DNA from: Paenibacillus xerothermodurans
GTDB taxonomy: Bacteria; Bacillota; Bacilli; Paenibacillales; NBRC-103111
Direction: 5' to 3'
NCBI RefSeq assembly: GCF_002220865.2
Contig: NZ_NHRJ02000005.1
Span: 62,001 to 126,000 of the forward strand
Length of the DNA stretch: 64,000 nt
The translations under genes and the position numbers were made by a program. The notes below the pieces were generated by a model. The model saw nothing but the letters and a program-made list of their open reading frames with translations. It was not told the DNA's origin and searched no databases. Position 1 is the first letter of the stretch. The number at the start of each line of letters is the position of its first letter. This document shows positions 34,913 through 44,630 of the stretch, in pieces.

Positions 34913-36391
34913 TTAATCCGCTTGTTCTTCGACTTCGAAGTGAATATGCTTCGTTTCGCAGTACTCCAACAAGCCGTCAACGCCCCGTGTACGGCCCAAG
35001 CCGCTTTGCTTGTATCCGCCGAACTCGGCTTCTGGGAAGTTTTTGTTGTAGGTGTTAATCCACACCGTTCCTGCCTTGATCCCCCTGGATAAACGCATCG
35101 CACGGTTGAGATTTTCCGTCCAGACTCCCGCAGACAATCCGAATTCGGTGTCGTTGGCCAGCGTCAAGGCTTCTTCCTCGTCGGAAAACGTTTGGACGGC
35201 CAGGACAGGACCGAAAATTTCTTCACGGACAACCCGGCAGTCGGACGTCAAATTGTCAATAATGGTTGGTGCAAAGAAATATCCTTGATCATAATCTTTG
35301 CCCGTTAACCGGTAACCGCCCGTCACGATCGTCCCCTCGCTGCGGCCGATTTGGCAGTATCCTTCGACCAGGTCCAGCTGGTTTTGGGAAACCAGCGGTC
35401 CCATGTCCGTCGTTTCCAGAATGCCGTTCCCTACACAAAGATTTTCGGCATAACGTGTTAAGCGGGAAAGTACTTCCCTCTTGATGGACTCGTGCACCAA
35501 CAGCCGGGAGCCGGCCATGCATATTTGACCCGCGGAAATAAAGATGGAGCGTCCGATGACCGGAATCGCCTTATCCAAATTCGCGTCTTCAAACAGGACA
35601 TTCGGAGACTTCCCGCCCAGTTCCAAAGCCAGCTTTTTGATGTTGCTTGTGGCAAGCTCCATGAGCGTTTTACCGGTGGATGTGTCTCCGGTGAAGCTGA
35701 TCATATCGATTTTTTCACTTGTGCCCATGGCAGCGCCAATCGATTTCCCCGGACCGGTTACGATACTCACAATTCCCTTGGGAAAATGAGGCACCTCATC
35801 AATCAGTTTAAAAATTTCCACTGAGATGGCCGGCGTAAGACTCGCCGGTTTGACAATCACGCCGTTGCCTGCGGCCAAAGCCGGGGCAAGTTCACGGATC
35901 ATGAGAAGCGCCGGCCAGTTCCACGGTGAAATAATTCCCACTATGCCGATAGGCTCTTTTACGATAACGCCGAGATTGGCCGGTTCAAGCTGAACGGACC
36001 GGCCAAATACCGTCCGGGCGGCTCCGGCAAAATATTTTAACGTATCGATGCACCCCGCGAGTTCCTGACGGGATTCACGCATTGTTTTTCCTTGCTCCAT
36101 CGTCAGTATCCGGGCCAGACGCTCTATATGATTCTCCATCTTATGAGCCAACCCTAATAAAGCTTCATATCGCCGCTTCGGATTACAGCTCCAGTCGCTT
36201 TTACGAAACGTATCGCAAACAGAATCTATCGATTGTTCAATATCCTGAACTCTAGATTTTTGGGAATACCCGATAAGTTCGCCGGTAGCCGGATTGTGCG
36301 ATTCGAGCTTTTCACCCGATGCGGACTCCGTCCACTCCCCCGCCACGTAGTTGAAATAAACTGCAGGCTGTTGATTGGTCATTACAGTCAT
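34913..36391 (-). CDS. NAD(P)-dependent aldehyde dehydrogenase
   Basis: The 492-residue enzyme oxidises an aldehyde to its acid. Motifs: SPWNWPALL, FTGDTSTGK, catalytic Glu in LALELGGKSPNV and nucleophilic Cys in SAGQICMAGSR, EEIFGPVLAV. GGAGGG precedes the ATG at 36391. Placed between the transporter and alcohol dehydrogenase genes, it probably makes the carboxylate that the operon's ligases activate. Substrate specificity is not readable. Confidence 0.93.
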   Translation of the reverse strand: MTVMTNQQPAVYFNYVAGEWTESASGEKLESHNPATGELIGYSQKSRVQDIEQSIDSVCDTFRKSDWSCNPKRRYEALLGLAHKMENHIERLARILTMEQGKTMRESRQELAGCIDTLKYFAGAARTVFGRSVQLEPANLGVIVKEPIGIVGIISPWNWPALLMIRELAPALAAGNGVIVKPASLTPAISVEIFKLIDEVPHFPKGIVSIVTGPGKSIGAAMGTSEKIDMISFTGDTSTGKTLMELATSNIKKLALELGGKSPNVLFEDANLDKAIPVIGRSIFISAGQICMAGSRLLVHESIKREVLSRLTRYAENLCVGNGILETTDMGPLVSQNQLDLVEGYCQIGRSEGTIVTGGYRLTGKDYDQGYFFAPTIIDNLTSDCRVVREEIFGPVLAVQTFSDEEEALTLANDTEFGLSAGVWTENLNRAMRLSRGIKAGTVWINTYNKNFPEAEFGGYKQSGLGRTRGVDGLLEYCETKHIHFEVEEQAD

Positions 36392-36470
36392 GTTTTCCCT
36401 CCCTATTCCAATGAAATGGGTTATACGGTTATCTCGTCAGCACTTCATGGGCGTAGCGCGAATCGGTATT

Positions 36471-37799
36471 TTACTTGAACTCGCCCTTTGTTTCGGGGAT
36501 GATGAAGCTTCCGATCAGGTACAAAACAAAGATCCCGGCGAGAAAATAGCCCAGCGTCGCCGGAATATGCTCTGTTGTTCCACTGGCTAACTGCACAAAT
36601 GTGGGCATGATCCCGCCGATAGCAAACCCTATGTTCCAAGACAGCCCGGTTCCGGTGGAGCGTATTGCTGTAGGGAACCGCTCATTCAGAAAAATCACGA
36701 CTGGCGCATAGGCGGCGTTACCCAGGAATGCGAGCGCAAAAACAATAAGAATAATGGAAGCAATCCCATCCACACCGGCCAATCCGATATAAAGAAACGG
36801 AAGGATAACAAGGTTAAGTATGCCGATAATTATAAACGTCTTCTTGCGTCCAATATAATCGCTGATTAAACCGAAGAGCATTGACGCAATGATCGCAACC
36901 ACACTGGCGCCCATAAGAATCATCGATGCCATTCCCGCAGGGATCTGGTTGATGACCTTAAGGAAAGTCGGAAGATATCCGCTGGTCAGGTAATACGCTG
37001 TCCCTCCTCCAGTAACAATCAACAGGTTTACGAGAAGCACGGGAAGATGTTCGCCGGAAAACACCATTCGGGCAGGCGCCTTGGGCGGCTTGATGCCCTG
37101 TTTGGATTCTTTCAGCTGCATCCAGTAAGGGGATTCTTCAATGGATTTGAACACAAAAACGCCGAGGATCGAACTGAGAATGCCTGAGAAAAACATGAAG
37201 CGCCAACCCCACTCCGCGAACTCCGGTCCCGGAAAAATAGCCGAGACGATAAAGTAAACGATGGATGCAAGCAGCGAACCGAGCCCGGCTCCGCCACCAC
37301 CGATAAGACCCGACATGAGTCCGCGATACTTTGGCGGTACGGTCTCGGTTCCGATCGTGTGTGTGGAAGCCACGACCCCGCCGACAAAAACACCCTGTAC
37401 GAGGCGGAGAAAGACGAATATGATCGTAGCGGCAACTCCAATGCTTTGAAACGTTGGAAGCGCTCCCATAAGTGCTGTGGAAAACCCTACCCCGGATACG
37501 GCGATCGTCATCGCCCGCTTTCTTCCGGTTCGGTCGGCTAAGGAGCCGAAGATCGCCGATCCCAGGGGCCTCATGATTAAGGTTATGGCAAACGAAGCAT
37601 AAACGGCAGCTAATTGAAGTGTCGGAATACTTGTCGGAAAGAATAGCTTGCCTAACTCGGGCGCGACAAATAACAGAATAAACAGATCGAACAAATCCAG
37701 CGACCAGCCCAAAAGCGATGCCACGACGGCGTTTACCATTTGTTTGCGATTCACTGTAATATTGGGAGCCGCGATATTATTTTGAGTAACAACGGACAT
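36471..37799 (-). CDS. MFS carboxylate/metabolite:H+ symporter
   Basis: This 442-residue transporter has 12 helices, a signature loop after helix 2 (GSLADRTGRKRAMT), and a second copy (GLISDYIGRKKT). Its start (LGWSLDLFDLFILLFVAPE) resembles sugar-phosphate/carboxylate carriers of the SHS and AAHS types, which bring in aromatic acids or lactate. The ATG at 37797-37799 follows GGGGGGAAG. Within the operon it probably imports the substrate, as transporters do in furoate and aromatic acid clusters. Confidence 0.88.
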   Translation of the reverse strand: MSVVTQNNIAAPNITVNRKQMVNAVVASLLGWSLDLFDLFILLFVAPELGKLFFPTSIPTLQLAAVYASFAITLIMRPLGSAIFGSLADRTGRKRAMTIAVSGVGFSTALMGALPTFQSIGVAATIIFVFLRLVQGVFVGGVVASTHTIGTETVPPKYRGLMSGLIGGGGAGLGSLLASIVYFIVSAIFPGPEFAEWGWRFMFFSGILSSILGVFVFKSIEESPYWMQLKESKQGIKPPKAPARMVFSGEHLPVLLVNLLIVTGGGTAYYLTSGYLPTFLKVINQIPAGMASMILMGASVVAIIASMLFGLISDYIGRKKTFIIIGILNLVILPFLYIGLAGVDGIASIILIVFALAFLGNAAYAPVVIFLNERFPTAIRSTGTGLSWNIGFAIGGIMPTFVQLASGTTEHIPATLGYFLAGIFVLYLIGSFIIPETKGEFK

Positions 37800-37940
37800 A
37801 TTCTTCCCCCCCGATAATGGAATGGTCCATGCCAACAACGTGCAACGGGTGATTGGGATTCACACTGCTGTCCGCCCTCGGATGTCAAACCCCAATCATC
37901 CCGACCTTAATCATGCGACCTGTTGGCTCATCAGACGACT

Positions 37941-38741
37941 TTACTGCCCGGTGAAATTCGGCTTCCTTTTGTTCGCGAATGCATCGACCCCTTCGCGGAA
38001 GTCGTTCGTGCTCCTGAGCATGCCGTAAGCGTATCCTTCGATCTCCAGGCCGGTGCTGAGCGGACCCTCCTGGGATGCGTTAAGCACCTGTTTCAAGGTC
38101 CGCAGCGCAAGCGGAGAGAACAGGAGGAGCTCATCCACCAATTTTTGCACCTCGTTCTCCAGTTCATCCTGAGGCGTCACCATAGTGACAAGGCCCCACT
38201 GATATGCTTCCGCAGCCGGAATCCGGCGGGCACGCATGATCATGTCTTTGGCTCGGCCGAGCCCCGCTATTCTCGCTACCCTCTGCGTTCCGCCGCTTCC
38301 CGGTATCATGCCCAGTCTCAGCTCAGGCAGCGCCAGCTGCGTGGTTTCGGACGCGATACGGAAATCACAGGCCATCGCGATTTCAAGTCCCACGCCGAAC
38401 GTGTATCCTTGCAACTGGGCAATGACCGGCTTGGGGGAACGTTCCGGGGCCGCCACGTTCTTGTGCAGCATGGAAAGTTCTTCCGGAGACCGCTCCATAA
38501 ACTCGGTGATCGTCCCCCCGGAAGTAAATGCCTGCGTTCCCTCGCCTTTCAGAATAATCACACGTACTTCATCGTCGTTGTTCAACAGATCAAAAATTTG
38601 GCTGAGATGCGCCCGTGCGGTAAAGCTCAGCGTGTTCATTTTTTCCGGACGGTCCAGCACGATCGTTGCCGTTTTTCGCTCCGCATTTTTTTCCACCCTC
38701 AGATGATCCCACTCGATTTGCCCCAGCTTTTGTTGTTCCAT
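37941..38741 (-). CDS. Enoyl-CoA hydratase/isomerase family protein (crotonase; HmfE-like candidate)
   Basis: The 266-residue crotonase has the oxyanion-hole segment (NTLSFTARAHL and FGVGLEIAMACDFRIAS) and both catalytic Glu positions of hydratases, in GVGLE and LALPELRLGMIPGSGGTQRV (given in part). The ATG at 38739-38741 overlaps the ligase stop by one base (TAATG). In an Hmf-type pathway this family member would convert hydroxyfuroyl-CoA towards 2-oxoglutarate; in other settings it would hydrate an enoyl-CoA. The upstream extension to 38903 is inside the ligase gene and is not translated. Confidence 0.87.
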   Translation of the reverse strand: MEQQKLGQIEWDHLRVEKNAERKTATIVLDRPEKMNTLSFTARAHLSQIFDLLNNDDEVRVIILKGEGTQAFTSGGTITEFMERSPEELSMLHKNVAAPERSPKPVIAQLQGYTFGVGLEIAMACDFRIASETTQLALPELRLGMIPGSGGTQRVARIAGLGRAKDMIMRARRIPAAEAYQWGLVTMVTPQDELENEVQKLVDELLLFSPLALRTLKQVLNASQEGPLSTGLEIEGYAYGMLRSTNDFREGVDAFANKRKPNFTGQ

Positions 38742-40300
38742 TACGACGCACTCTCCCTTTTCAGATATAATTCTTGGCACTCGCCGTTCCTGAGCTTTCG
38801 GCGCAATATTTTTCCTACCGGACTCTTGGGAATAGCGGAGACTAATACATACTTTCTCGGGCGCTTGAAATTCGATAACTGATTGCTTTCTTTGCAATAA
38901 CAATCAAGTTCCTCTTCGGTTAGCGTTGGGTCTTTCGGAACTACAAAAGCGGTTACAATCTCTCCGAACCGCGGGTCGGGCAATCCGGTAACTGCGACCT
39001 CCGCCACCTTCGGGTGCTTGGCTATCACATCCTCCACCTCAAGGGGATGGATATTTTCGCCGCCAGATATAATCGTATCGTCCAGACGACCGAGCACAAA
39101 AAGATCTCCTTCCTCGTCGAGCATCCCCATATCGCCTGTGAAATACCATCCGCCGCGGAGCGCCTTTTGCGTAGCGTCAGGACGATTCCAATAGCATTGA
39201 AAAGCTTCGCTGGTTCTTAGGTCGACGATAATTTCCCCCGGCACACCGGGAGGAACCAGATCGTCCGGAGTGGAGTTGCCTTCCGGATCGGGAACCACAA
39301 CCCGAAGATTTTGATGGAATCCCGGTTTTCCTGCACATCCCGCCTTTTTATCCAGGTAGTTGCAGTATGAAAAGGTATATACTTCGGAGCACCCGTAATG
39401 GTTGACGAAAACCCGCGGCTTCAGCTTTTTGAAAATTTCCGCCGTTAACACTTCAGTCATCGCCGCTCCGGCATAGCCCACTTTTCTCAACGCGGCAAGA
39501 TTATATTTTTCAAAATCCTTGTGGTAAACGAGATCATGAAAAATGGTAGGCACCAGATATACGCAGCTGATTTGTTCTTTTTCCAGCACCTCAAGCAGGG
39601 ATTGGGGAACATAATCCGGTGTCATCACCAGCTTTCCATTCAAAAACACCATGGATAGGAGCGACCGCATGCCCATCGTGTGATACAGAGGCATAACGCC
39701 CAAGGTGCTTTCCTGTACCTCGTATTGGTTTTGGATAATATGAGCGACCGCCGCACCGTACTCATTCTTGTGGGAGCGCGGAACTCCCTTGGGTCGGCCG
39801 GTGGTGCCGGATGTGTAGAGCATAAGACAGATGTCGTCGTCATGAATGACAGGCCGGTCAAACTGCCCTGTCCCGTTTACCCGAAGTTCCTCATAGGATA
39901 CGTCTGCTCCCTGTGCGCCCAATACGCTAATTTTTACAATTTGGAGATCTTTGACCGCTTCAAGCACCGTTTTTTCACTAATCGGCTCATAAAAAACAGC
40001 TGCTGCATCCGCATCCTGAACACAGTATTTAATTTCTTCCGGAGAAAGCCGAAAATTGATCGGCGTAAAAATCGCTCCGATTTTTTGGACCGCCCAATAC
40101 AGTATCACCATTTCCAATCGGTTTTTCAGTACCACGACAACCCGGTCGCCCTGCCGAATCCCCCTGTCCTGCAAAGCGGAGGTCAGCTTATTGACTTCAA
40201 CATTCATCTCCCTGTACGTGAACCGGGTGTTACCCTGGATTAGCGTTTCGAACTGCGGATGCCGTTCAACTGCAAATTCAAACAGTGTCCCCAGATCCAT
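38741..40300 (-). CDS. AMP-dependent acyl/aroyl-CoA ligase, copy 1 (HmfD-like candidate)
   Basis: The 519-residue ANL-superfamily enzyme activates a carboxylate as adenylate and transfers it to CoA. Motifs: MLYTSGTTGRPKGVPRSH (P-loop), YGCSEVYT, GWYFTGDMG, and the C-terminal hinge/Lys (GRLDDTIISGGENI; PKSPVGKILRR). ATG at 40298-40300 follows GGTGAG and matches the start of its paralogue at 47330-48868; ATG at 40315 is an alternative. It overlaps the 2Fe-2S subunit gene by about 20 bp. It may act on 2-furoate or another ring acid. Confidence 0.88.
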   Translation of the reverse strand: MDLGTLFEFAVERHPQFETLIQGNTRFTYREMNVEVNKLTSALQDRGIRQGDRVVVVLKNRLEMVILYWAVQKIGAIFTPINFRLSPEEIKYCVQDADAAAVFYEPISEKTVLEAVKDLQIVKISVLGAQGADVSYEELRVNGTGQFDRPVIHDDDICLMLYTSGTTGRPKGVPRSHKNEYGAAVAHIIQNQYEVQESTLGVMPLYHTMGMRSLLSMVFLNGKLVMTPDYVPQSLLEVLEKEQISCVYLVPTIFHDLVYHKDFEKYNLAALRKVGYAGAAMTEVLTAEIFKKLKPRVFVNHYGCSEVYTFSYCNYLDKKAGCAGKPGFHQNLRVVVPDPEGNSTPDDLVPPGVPGEIIVDLRTSEAFQCYWNRPDATQKALRGGWYFTGDMGMLDEEGDLFVLGRLDDTIISGGENIHPLEVEDVIAKHPKVAEVAVTGLPDPRFGEIVTAFVVPKDPTLTEEELDCYCKESNQLSNFKRPRKYVLVSAIPKSPVGKILRRKLRNGECQELYLKRESAS

Positions 40301-40802
40301 TTCTGTGCTCACCATCCTTTCGCGTGCAAGCCACTTTTTCGATTGCTTCGATAATCCCCTTGTAACCGGTACACCTGCACAGATGCCCTGACAGCATTTC
40401 CTTGATTTCCGGTTCAGTCGGTTCTGCGTGGGAGGCCAGAAAATCTACCGACGACATGAGAATACCCGGGGTACAAAAGCCGCACTGCAAAGCGTGACAT
40501 TCGGAAAATGCCGCCTGCAGCGCATCGGGCTGACCGCCCTGGGCCAAGCCTTCTACCGTCGTGATTTCCGCGCCCTCCGCCTGGACGGCAAACATTAAAC
40601 AACTCCTAACCGCCGAGCCGTTCAGCAGCACCGTACAGGCACCGCACACTCCATGCTCGCAGCCGACGTGCGTACCGGTTAACCCGCATTCCTCGCGGAG
40701 AAAGTCACTCAGCAGCTTGCGGGGCTCGACCCGCTCCTCAAACATCCTGCCGTTGATGTTCACGCGAATGTCAGCTTTTTGTTTTGCAGGCACTTTGATC
40801 AT
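40278..40802 (-). CDS. Molybdenum hydroxylase 2Fe-2S subunit (CoxS/HmfC type)
   Basis: The 174-residue subunit has the two cluster sites of the xanthine oxidase family: plant-ferredoxin-like Cys48, 53, 56, 68 (GCEHGVCGACTVL...C) and the alpha-helical Cys107, 110, 142, 144 (CGFC, CRC). It passes electrons from the Mo centre to FAD. Its start overlaps the FAD subunit stop by 4 bp. The complete set with FAD and Mo subunits points to ring or aldehyde hydroxylation using water. Confidence 0.93.
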   Translation of the reverse strand: MIKVPAKQKADIRVNINGRMFEERVEPRKLLSDFLREECGLTGTHVGCEHGVCGACTVLLNGSAVRSCLMFAVQAEGAEITTVEGLAQGGQPDALQAAFSECHALQCGFCTPGILMSSVDFLASHAEPTEPEIKEMLSGHLCRCTGYKGIIEAIEKVACTRKDGEHRNGSGDTV

Positions 40803-41683
40803 GCTTGCTCCCCCTTTCCGATAGAGCGATCGTAAGCGGCTCTGATCGCCTTTCTGGCATACACACCCGCCAGATGCAATCTGTATTCCCTCGATGCGTG
40901 CAGATCCCCCTCCGGATCGACGTTGGATGCGGCAAGCGCTCCCGCTTCCTGTAGCAAGGCTTCCGTCATCGTTTCTCCGATAAGGAGGCCGGCTGCCTCC
41001 TCCGCCACCATTGGCACGGCATCCACGCCGCCCAAGGTCAATCGTGCGGTGGTGATCCGCCCCTCCACATCGGTGTCGAGCACACAGGCTGCCGCCACCA
41101 GAGCAAAATCGCCATGCTTGCGGCTGTATTCTTGAAACGCATATCCTTTCACCGGCGCGTCCAGCGGTATTTTTACTTCGGTTAGCAGTTCATTCGGCAT
41201 GACATCGGTGGTCAAATAAGTGATGAAAAAGTCGCTCAAATCCACTTCCCTTGTTTCCTCCGCGCTTTGAATCACAGCCCTGCCATTTAGCGCCAAAAGC
41301 GACAAAGGCAGTTCTGCGGTCGGGTCCGCATGGACCACGCTGCCGCCTATCGTTCCCCTGTTGCGGGTCTGCATATGCCCGATAAACGGAATCGCCTCCG
41401 AGAGCAGCGGGGCTTGTTCCCTTACCGGACGGGACCGCTCCACATCCCGCTGGCGGGTCATAGCTCCAATCCTGAGCCATCCCGCTTCATGCCGGATATA
41501 GTTCAAATCCGCGAGACCATTGATATCGATCAGACACTCCGGAGCGGACAGCCGCATGTTCAAAATCGGTATCAGACTCTGTCCTCCGGCGATCAGCTTT
41601 CCTTCGTCACCGGACTGCTTCAGCAGTTGAAACGCTTCCTCCAGCGTGGAGGGGCGGTAATAATCAAAGGATGCCGGCTTCAT
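40799..41683 (-). CDS. Molybdenum hydroxylase FAD subunit (CoxM type)
   Basis: The 294-residue flavoprotein has the FAD-binding signatures GGQSLIPIL (32-40 region) and TIGGSVVHADPTAELPL, plus the C-terminal CO-dehydrogenase flavoprotein domain. It accepts electrons from the 2Fe-2S subunit. It overlaps the downstream small-subunit gene by 4 bp and lies 56 bp after coxG. Confidence 0.92.
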   Translation of the reverse strand: MKPASFDYYRPSTLEEAFQLLKQSGDEGKLIAGGQSLIPILNMRLSAPECLIDINGLADLNYIRHEAGWLRIGAMTRQRDVERSRPVREQAPLLSEAIPFIGHMQTRNRGTIGGSVVHADPTAELPLSLLALNGRAVIQSAEETREVDLSDFFITYLTTDVMPNELLTEVKIPLDAPVKGYAFQEYSRKHGDFALVAAACVLDTDVEGRITTARLTLGGVDAVPMVAEEAAGLLIGETMTEALLQEAGALAASNVDPEGDLHASREYRLHLAGVYARKAIRAAYDRSIGKGEQA

Positions 41684-41739
41684 ACCGATCCCTTCCTCTC
41701 ATGGTGCGGCTTGTGTATCGTTATGTGAAAAGCACGCCG

Positions 41740-42195
41740 CTACGCAGATTGTTTGCTGCTTTCTACTTCTTTCTTCATTTTTTTAAAAAAGTCATTGATA
41801 ATCAATTTCGCAACGCCGCCAAGCATTCTTTGGCCGATGGCCGCCACCTTGCCGCCGACTTCTGCGGTGTAGCTGTAGGTGAGGGTCGTTCTGTTCTCAT
41901 CTGTCGAAATCAAATGAAGCACGCCCTCGGCATCCAGAAAACCCGGCGCCCCTTCACCATGCATGATCAGCTTGTAGCTGCTTGGCGCTTGCACATCGAC
42001 CAGCGCAATCGTTGCGTCATACTTCCCTTTCACTGCTGCGATCCCTACACTAAGATCGGCCTGATACTTGTCTTCTCCTACCGGTTCCAGCTTCTTGCAT
42101 CCCATCATGCATCCCGCGAGCACCTCGGGGTCCATCAATTTAGCCCACACGTGCTCGACAGGCGCTTGTAACTCAAGACTTCCGCTGCCATTCAT
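41740..42195 (-). CDS. CoxG-like SRPBCC protein
   Basis: This 151-residue protein is a CoxG/START-like fold (ELQAPVEHVWAKLMDPEVLAG, cited partly; CKKLEPVGEDKYQADLSVG). CoxG in Oligotropha links CO dehydrogenase to the membrane; homologues accompany many molybdenum hydroxylase operons. It ends in a basic amphipathic tail (FFKKMKKEVESSKQ) that could bind membranes. It sits between the large subunit and FAD subunit genes. Confidence 0.88.
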   Translation of the reverse strand: MNGSGSLELQAPVEHVWAKLMDPEVLAGCMMGCKKLEPVGEDKYQADLSVGIAAVKGKYDATIALVDVQAPSSYKLIMHGEGAPGFLDAEGVLHLISTDENRTTLTYSYTAEVGGKVAAIGQRMLGGVAKLIINDFFKKMKKEVESSKQSA

Positions 42196-42209
42196 ATCCG
42201 TTCCTCCTT

Positions 42210-44630
42210 TCAGACCTCATTGTCGGTTTGCGCTGCCTGCATAAAAGACCATATCCGGTGAGGGGACAAAGGCAGACTGTCAATCATCACACCGAGCGGC
42301 GAGAGAGCATCCGCAACCGCATTCGCAATCACAGCCGGAGCGCTCATGGTATTCCCCTCACCCAGCCCCTTGGCCCCAAGCGGGGTGAGCGGCGAAGCCG
42401 TTTCATGGTGCCGGATCGTAACCGGCGGAATTTCGGTAGCTGTCGGGCACAGATAGTCCATAAAGCTTCCGGTGAGAAAATGCCCGTTCCGGTCGTACGC
42501 CAGTTCTTCATACAAGGCCCCGCCCAGCCCATGGGCCAATCCACCCATAATTTGACCGTCGACAATAAGCGGATTTAACAGCTTGCCGGCGTCATGTACG
42601 GTGATATAATCCAAAATGTGTACTTCTCCCGTTTCCGCGTCCACCTCCACAGTGACCGCATCAGCTACAAATCCGTAAGTAGCGGAACCGTTGACAAGAT
42701 CATTTTCATCCGGCGCAAGCGCATTGGAAATGGTATAAAAGGAGGTTTCGTGAATTCCCGGTTCCAAGCCGTCCGGCAGTCCCTGCGGGTTCCAATGGGC
42801 GGAGCCGATGAGCCGTTTCAGGGAAATTTGCTGCTGCGGATCATCCCTCACAATGACCTTGCCGCTGCGGACATCCAGCATTTCGGGCGGCTTTTGAAGC
42901 TGCTCGCCCGCGATAGCGAGTAATTTAGCCCTCACTTTCATTGCAGCCTGATATACCGCGCTGGAACCGATAGGCGCGAAGCGGCTCGAATAGCTTCCCG
43001 ATGCGACCGACCATGGACTTGTCAACGTATCCATCTCGGCAACCACTCTTACTGAACGCGGGTCTACCCCCAACACGTCACCCACAATTTGAGCGGAGAC
43101 CGTTTCATGACCTTGGCCGGTCGGTGTCGTGCTAATTCGTACCGATATGCCGCCCATCGGGTCAATCGACACGGTCGCCCCCTCGGCACATCCCGATTTG
43201 GGCAGCGATTTCGCCCGCTGCTCCGGTGTAAGAGCCACTGTTATGTAGCCCATGTTAGATCCCGAAGGTTCCACGATACAGGCCAGCCCGATGCCGAGGT
43301 ATTTTCCTTCCTGTCTGGCTTTCACCTGACGTTCCCTGAATTGCTGGTAATGGACCAAGTCCAGCGCTTTTGCAAATGCCGCGGCATAGTCACCGCTGTC
43401 GTATATGCCTCCGGTTGCTGTTTTATAAGGGAATTCCTCTGTCCGGAGCAGATTTCGCCGAATCAGCTCCGCAGGGTCCATGCCCAGCTTTTCGGCAATC
43501 ATATGCATCATGCGTTCCAAAGGAAAATACAGCTGCTGTCCTCCATATCCTCGAATGAGGCCGGTCGGGCATTTATTGGTCATCACCGCTACCGTCTCCA
43601 TCGCAAGATTCGGAATGCGGTACGCGCCAGTGCTGTTGGAATGGGTGCGATACAGACAGGCCGGTTCGGGTGCCCGGATATAGCCGCCCACGTTATCAGC
43701 CATTTTCATCTTTAAACCGGTAACGGTACCGTCACCTCGCACAGCCGCTTCGATCCAGGTCACTCTGTCCGTACCGCTGGAGCTTGCCATCAGATGCTCC
43801 TGGCGGTCTTCAATCCATTTCACCGGCAGCCCGAGCTTCTTCGAAACTACGCCCATGAGCACCATGTAGGGAAATACACCCGACTTGATCCCATAGCTGC
43901 CTCCGACATCCTTCGGGATTATAATGCGGAAATGGTTGCTCGGCATCTGCAGCGCATGCGCCATTACCGACTGCAGTGTAAAAGGTCCGTGGAAATTGGA
44001 CCATACCGTCAGATGATTGCCGCTTGCCTCATAGTGGGCGATCACCCCATAAGTTTCCACCGGCGTGGCGCTGTATTTGGGAAAATGAAATTTATGCTTT
44101 ACTATCAGGTCAGCTTCCGCAAAAGCCTGATTTACATCACCGTAGTCAAACAAACGGTGATTAGCCACATTCGAACCGACATCCTCATGCAGCAGAGGAG
44201 CATCAGGCTCCATCGCCTTCTCAATATCCACCACGGCCGGAAGCGGTTCATATTCCACCTCGATCAGGTCAAGCGCATCCTCCGCCAAATATCTGTTTTT
44301 CGCAACCACCACAGCGACGGGCTCCCCTACGAACCGTACCTTGTCGACGGCCAGCGAATAATATTTGACCGGTGCGGTGACGCCTACCGGAAATGGCTGT
44401 GTCATCCCGGCGATATCCCGCCCCGTGGCGACCCCCTTGACCCCCGGCATCTGCTCCGCCTTATCCGTTCGGATCGATTTGATTCTCGCATGCGGATAAG
44501 GGCTGCGCAGAATCGCGGCATGATGAATATTGGGAAGCGGATTCATGTCTTCAATGTAAGTGCCCTGCCCGGAAGTAAGCCGTGCATCCTCTACCCGGGA
44601 CATCGGCTGTCCGATTCGGTATTGTGTCAA
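42210..44630 (-). CDS. Molybdenum hydroxylase large (Mo-cofactor) subunit, xanthine dehydrogenase family
   Basis: The 806-residue subunit binds molybdopterin and hydroxylates the substrate. Blocks include GQPMSRVEDARLTSGQGTYI, VGEPVAVVVA, GGSYGIKSGV, an active-site loop RGYGGQQ (360-366) and the catalytic Glu758 in GLGEGNT. The loop is not the AYxCSFR of form I CO dehydrogenase or the AYRGAGR of form II, so this is not a CO dehydrogenase; it is closer to RGFGGPQ of purine and heterocycle hydroxylases. Furoyl-CoA dehydrogenase (HmfABC) is a context-based proposal. Start and stop of neighbours overlap by 4 bp upstream. Confidence 0.9.
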   Translation of the reverse strand: MTQYRIGQPMSRVEDARLTSGQGTYIEDMNPLPNIHHAAILRSPYPHARIKSIRTDKAEQMPGVKGVATGRDIAGMTQPFPVGVTAPVKYYSLAVDKVRFVGEPVAVVVAKNRYLAEDALDLIEVEYEPLPAVVDIEKAMEPDAPLLHEDVGSNVANHRLFDYGDVNQAFAEADLIVKHKFHFPKYSATPVETYGVIAHYEASGNHLTVWSNFHGPFTLQSVMAHALQMPSNHFRIIIPKDVGGSYGIKSGVFPYMVLMGVVSKKLGLPVKWIEDRQEHLMASSSGTDRVTWIEAAVRGDGTVTGLKMKMADNVGGYIRAPEPACLYRTHSNSTGAYRIPNLAMETVAVMTNKCPTGLIRGYGGQQLYFPLERMMHMIAEKLGMDPAELIRRNLLRTEEFPYKTATGGIYDSGDYAAAFAKALDLVHYQQFRERQVKARQEGKYLGIGLACIVEPSGSNMGYITVALTPEQRAKSLPKSGCAEGATVSIDPMGGISVRISTTPTGQGHETVSAQIVGDVLGVDPRSVRVVAEMDTLTSPWSVASGSYSSRFAPIGSSAVYQAAMKVRAKLLAIAGEQLQKPPEMLDVRSGKVIVRDDPQQQISLKRLIGSAHWNPQGLPDGLEPGIHETSFYTISNALAPDENDLVNGSATYGFVADAVTVEVDAETGEVHILDYITVHDAGKLLNPLIVDGQIMGGLAHGLGGALYEELAYDRNGHFLTGSFMDYLCPTATEIPPVTIRHHETASPLTPLGAKGLGEGNTMSAPAVIANAVADALSPLGVMIDSLPLSPHRIWSFMQAAQTDNEV

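Noticed and set aside
38741-38903. N-terminal extension of the crotonase
   Set aside because: It lies wholly inside the ligase gene, has no start context and resembles no crotonase; the ATG at 38741 has the coupled TAATG arrangement.
40278-44630. Aerobic CO dehydrogenase
   Set aside because: Subunit layout and CoxG match, but the active-site loop is RGYGGQQ, not the CO-oxidising AYxCSFR type.
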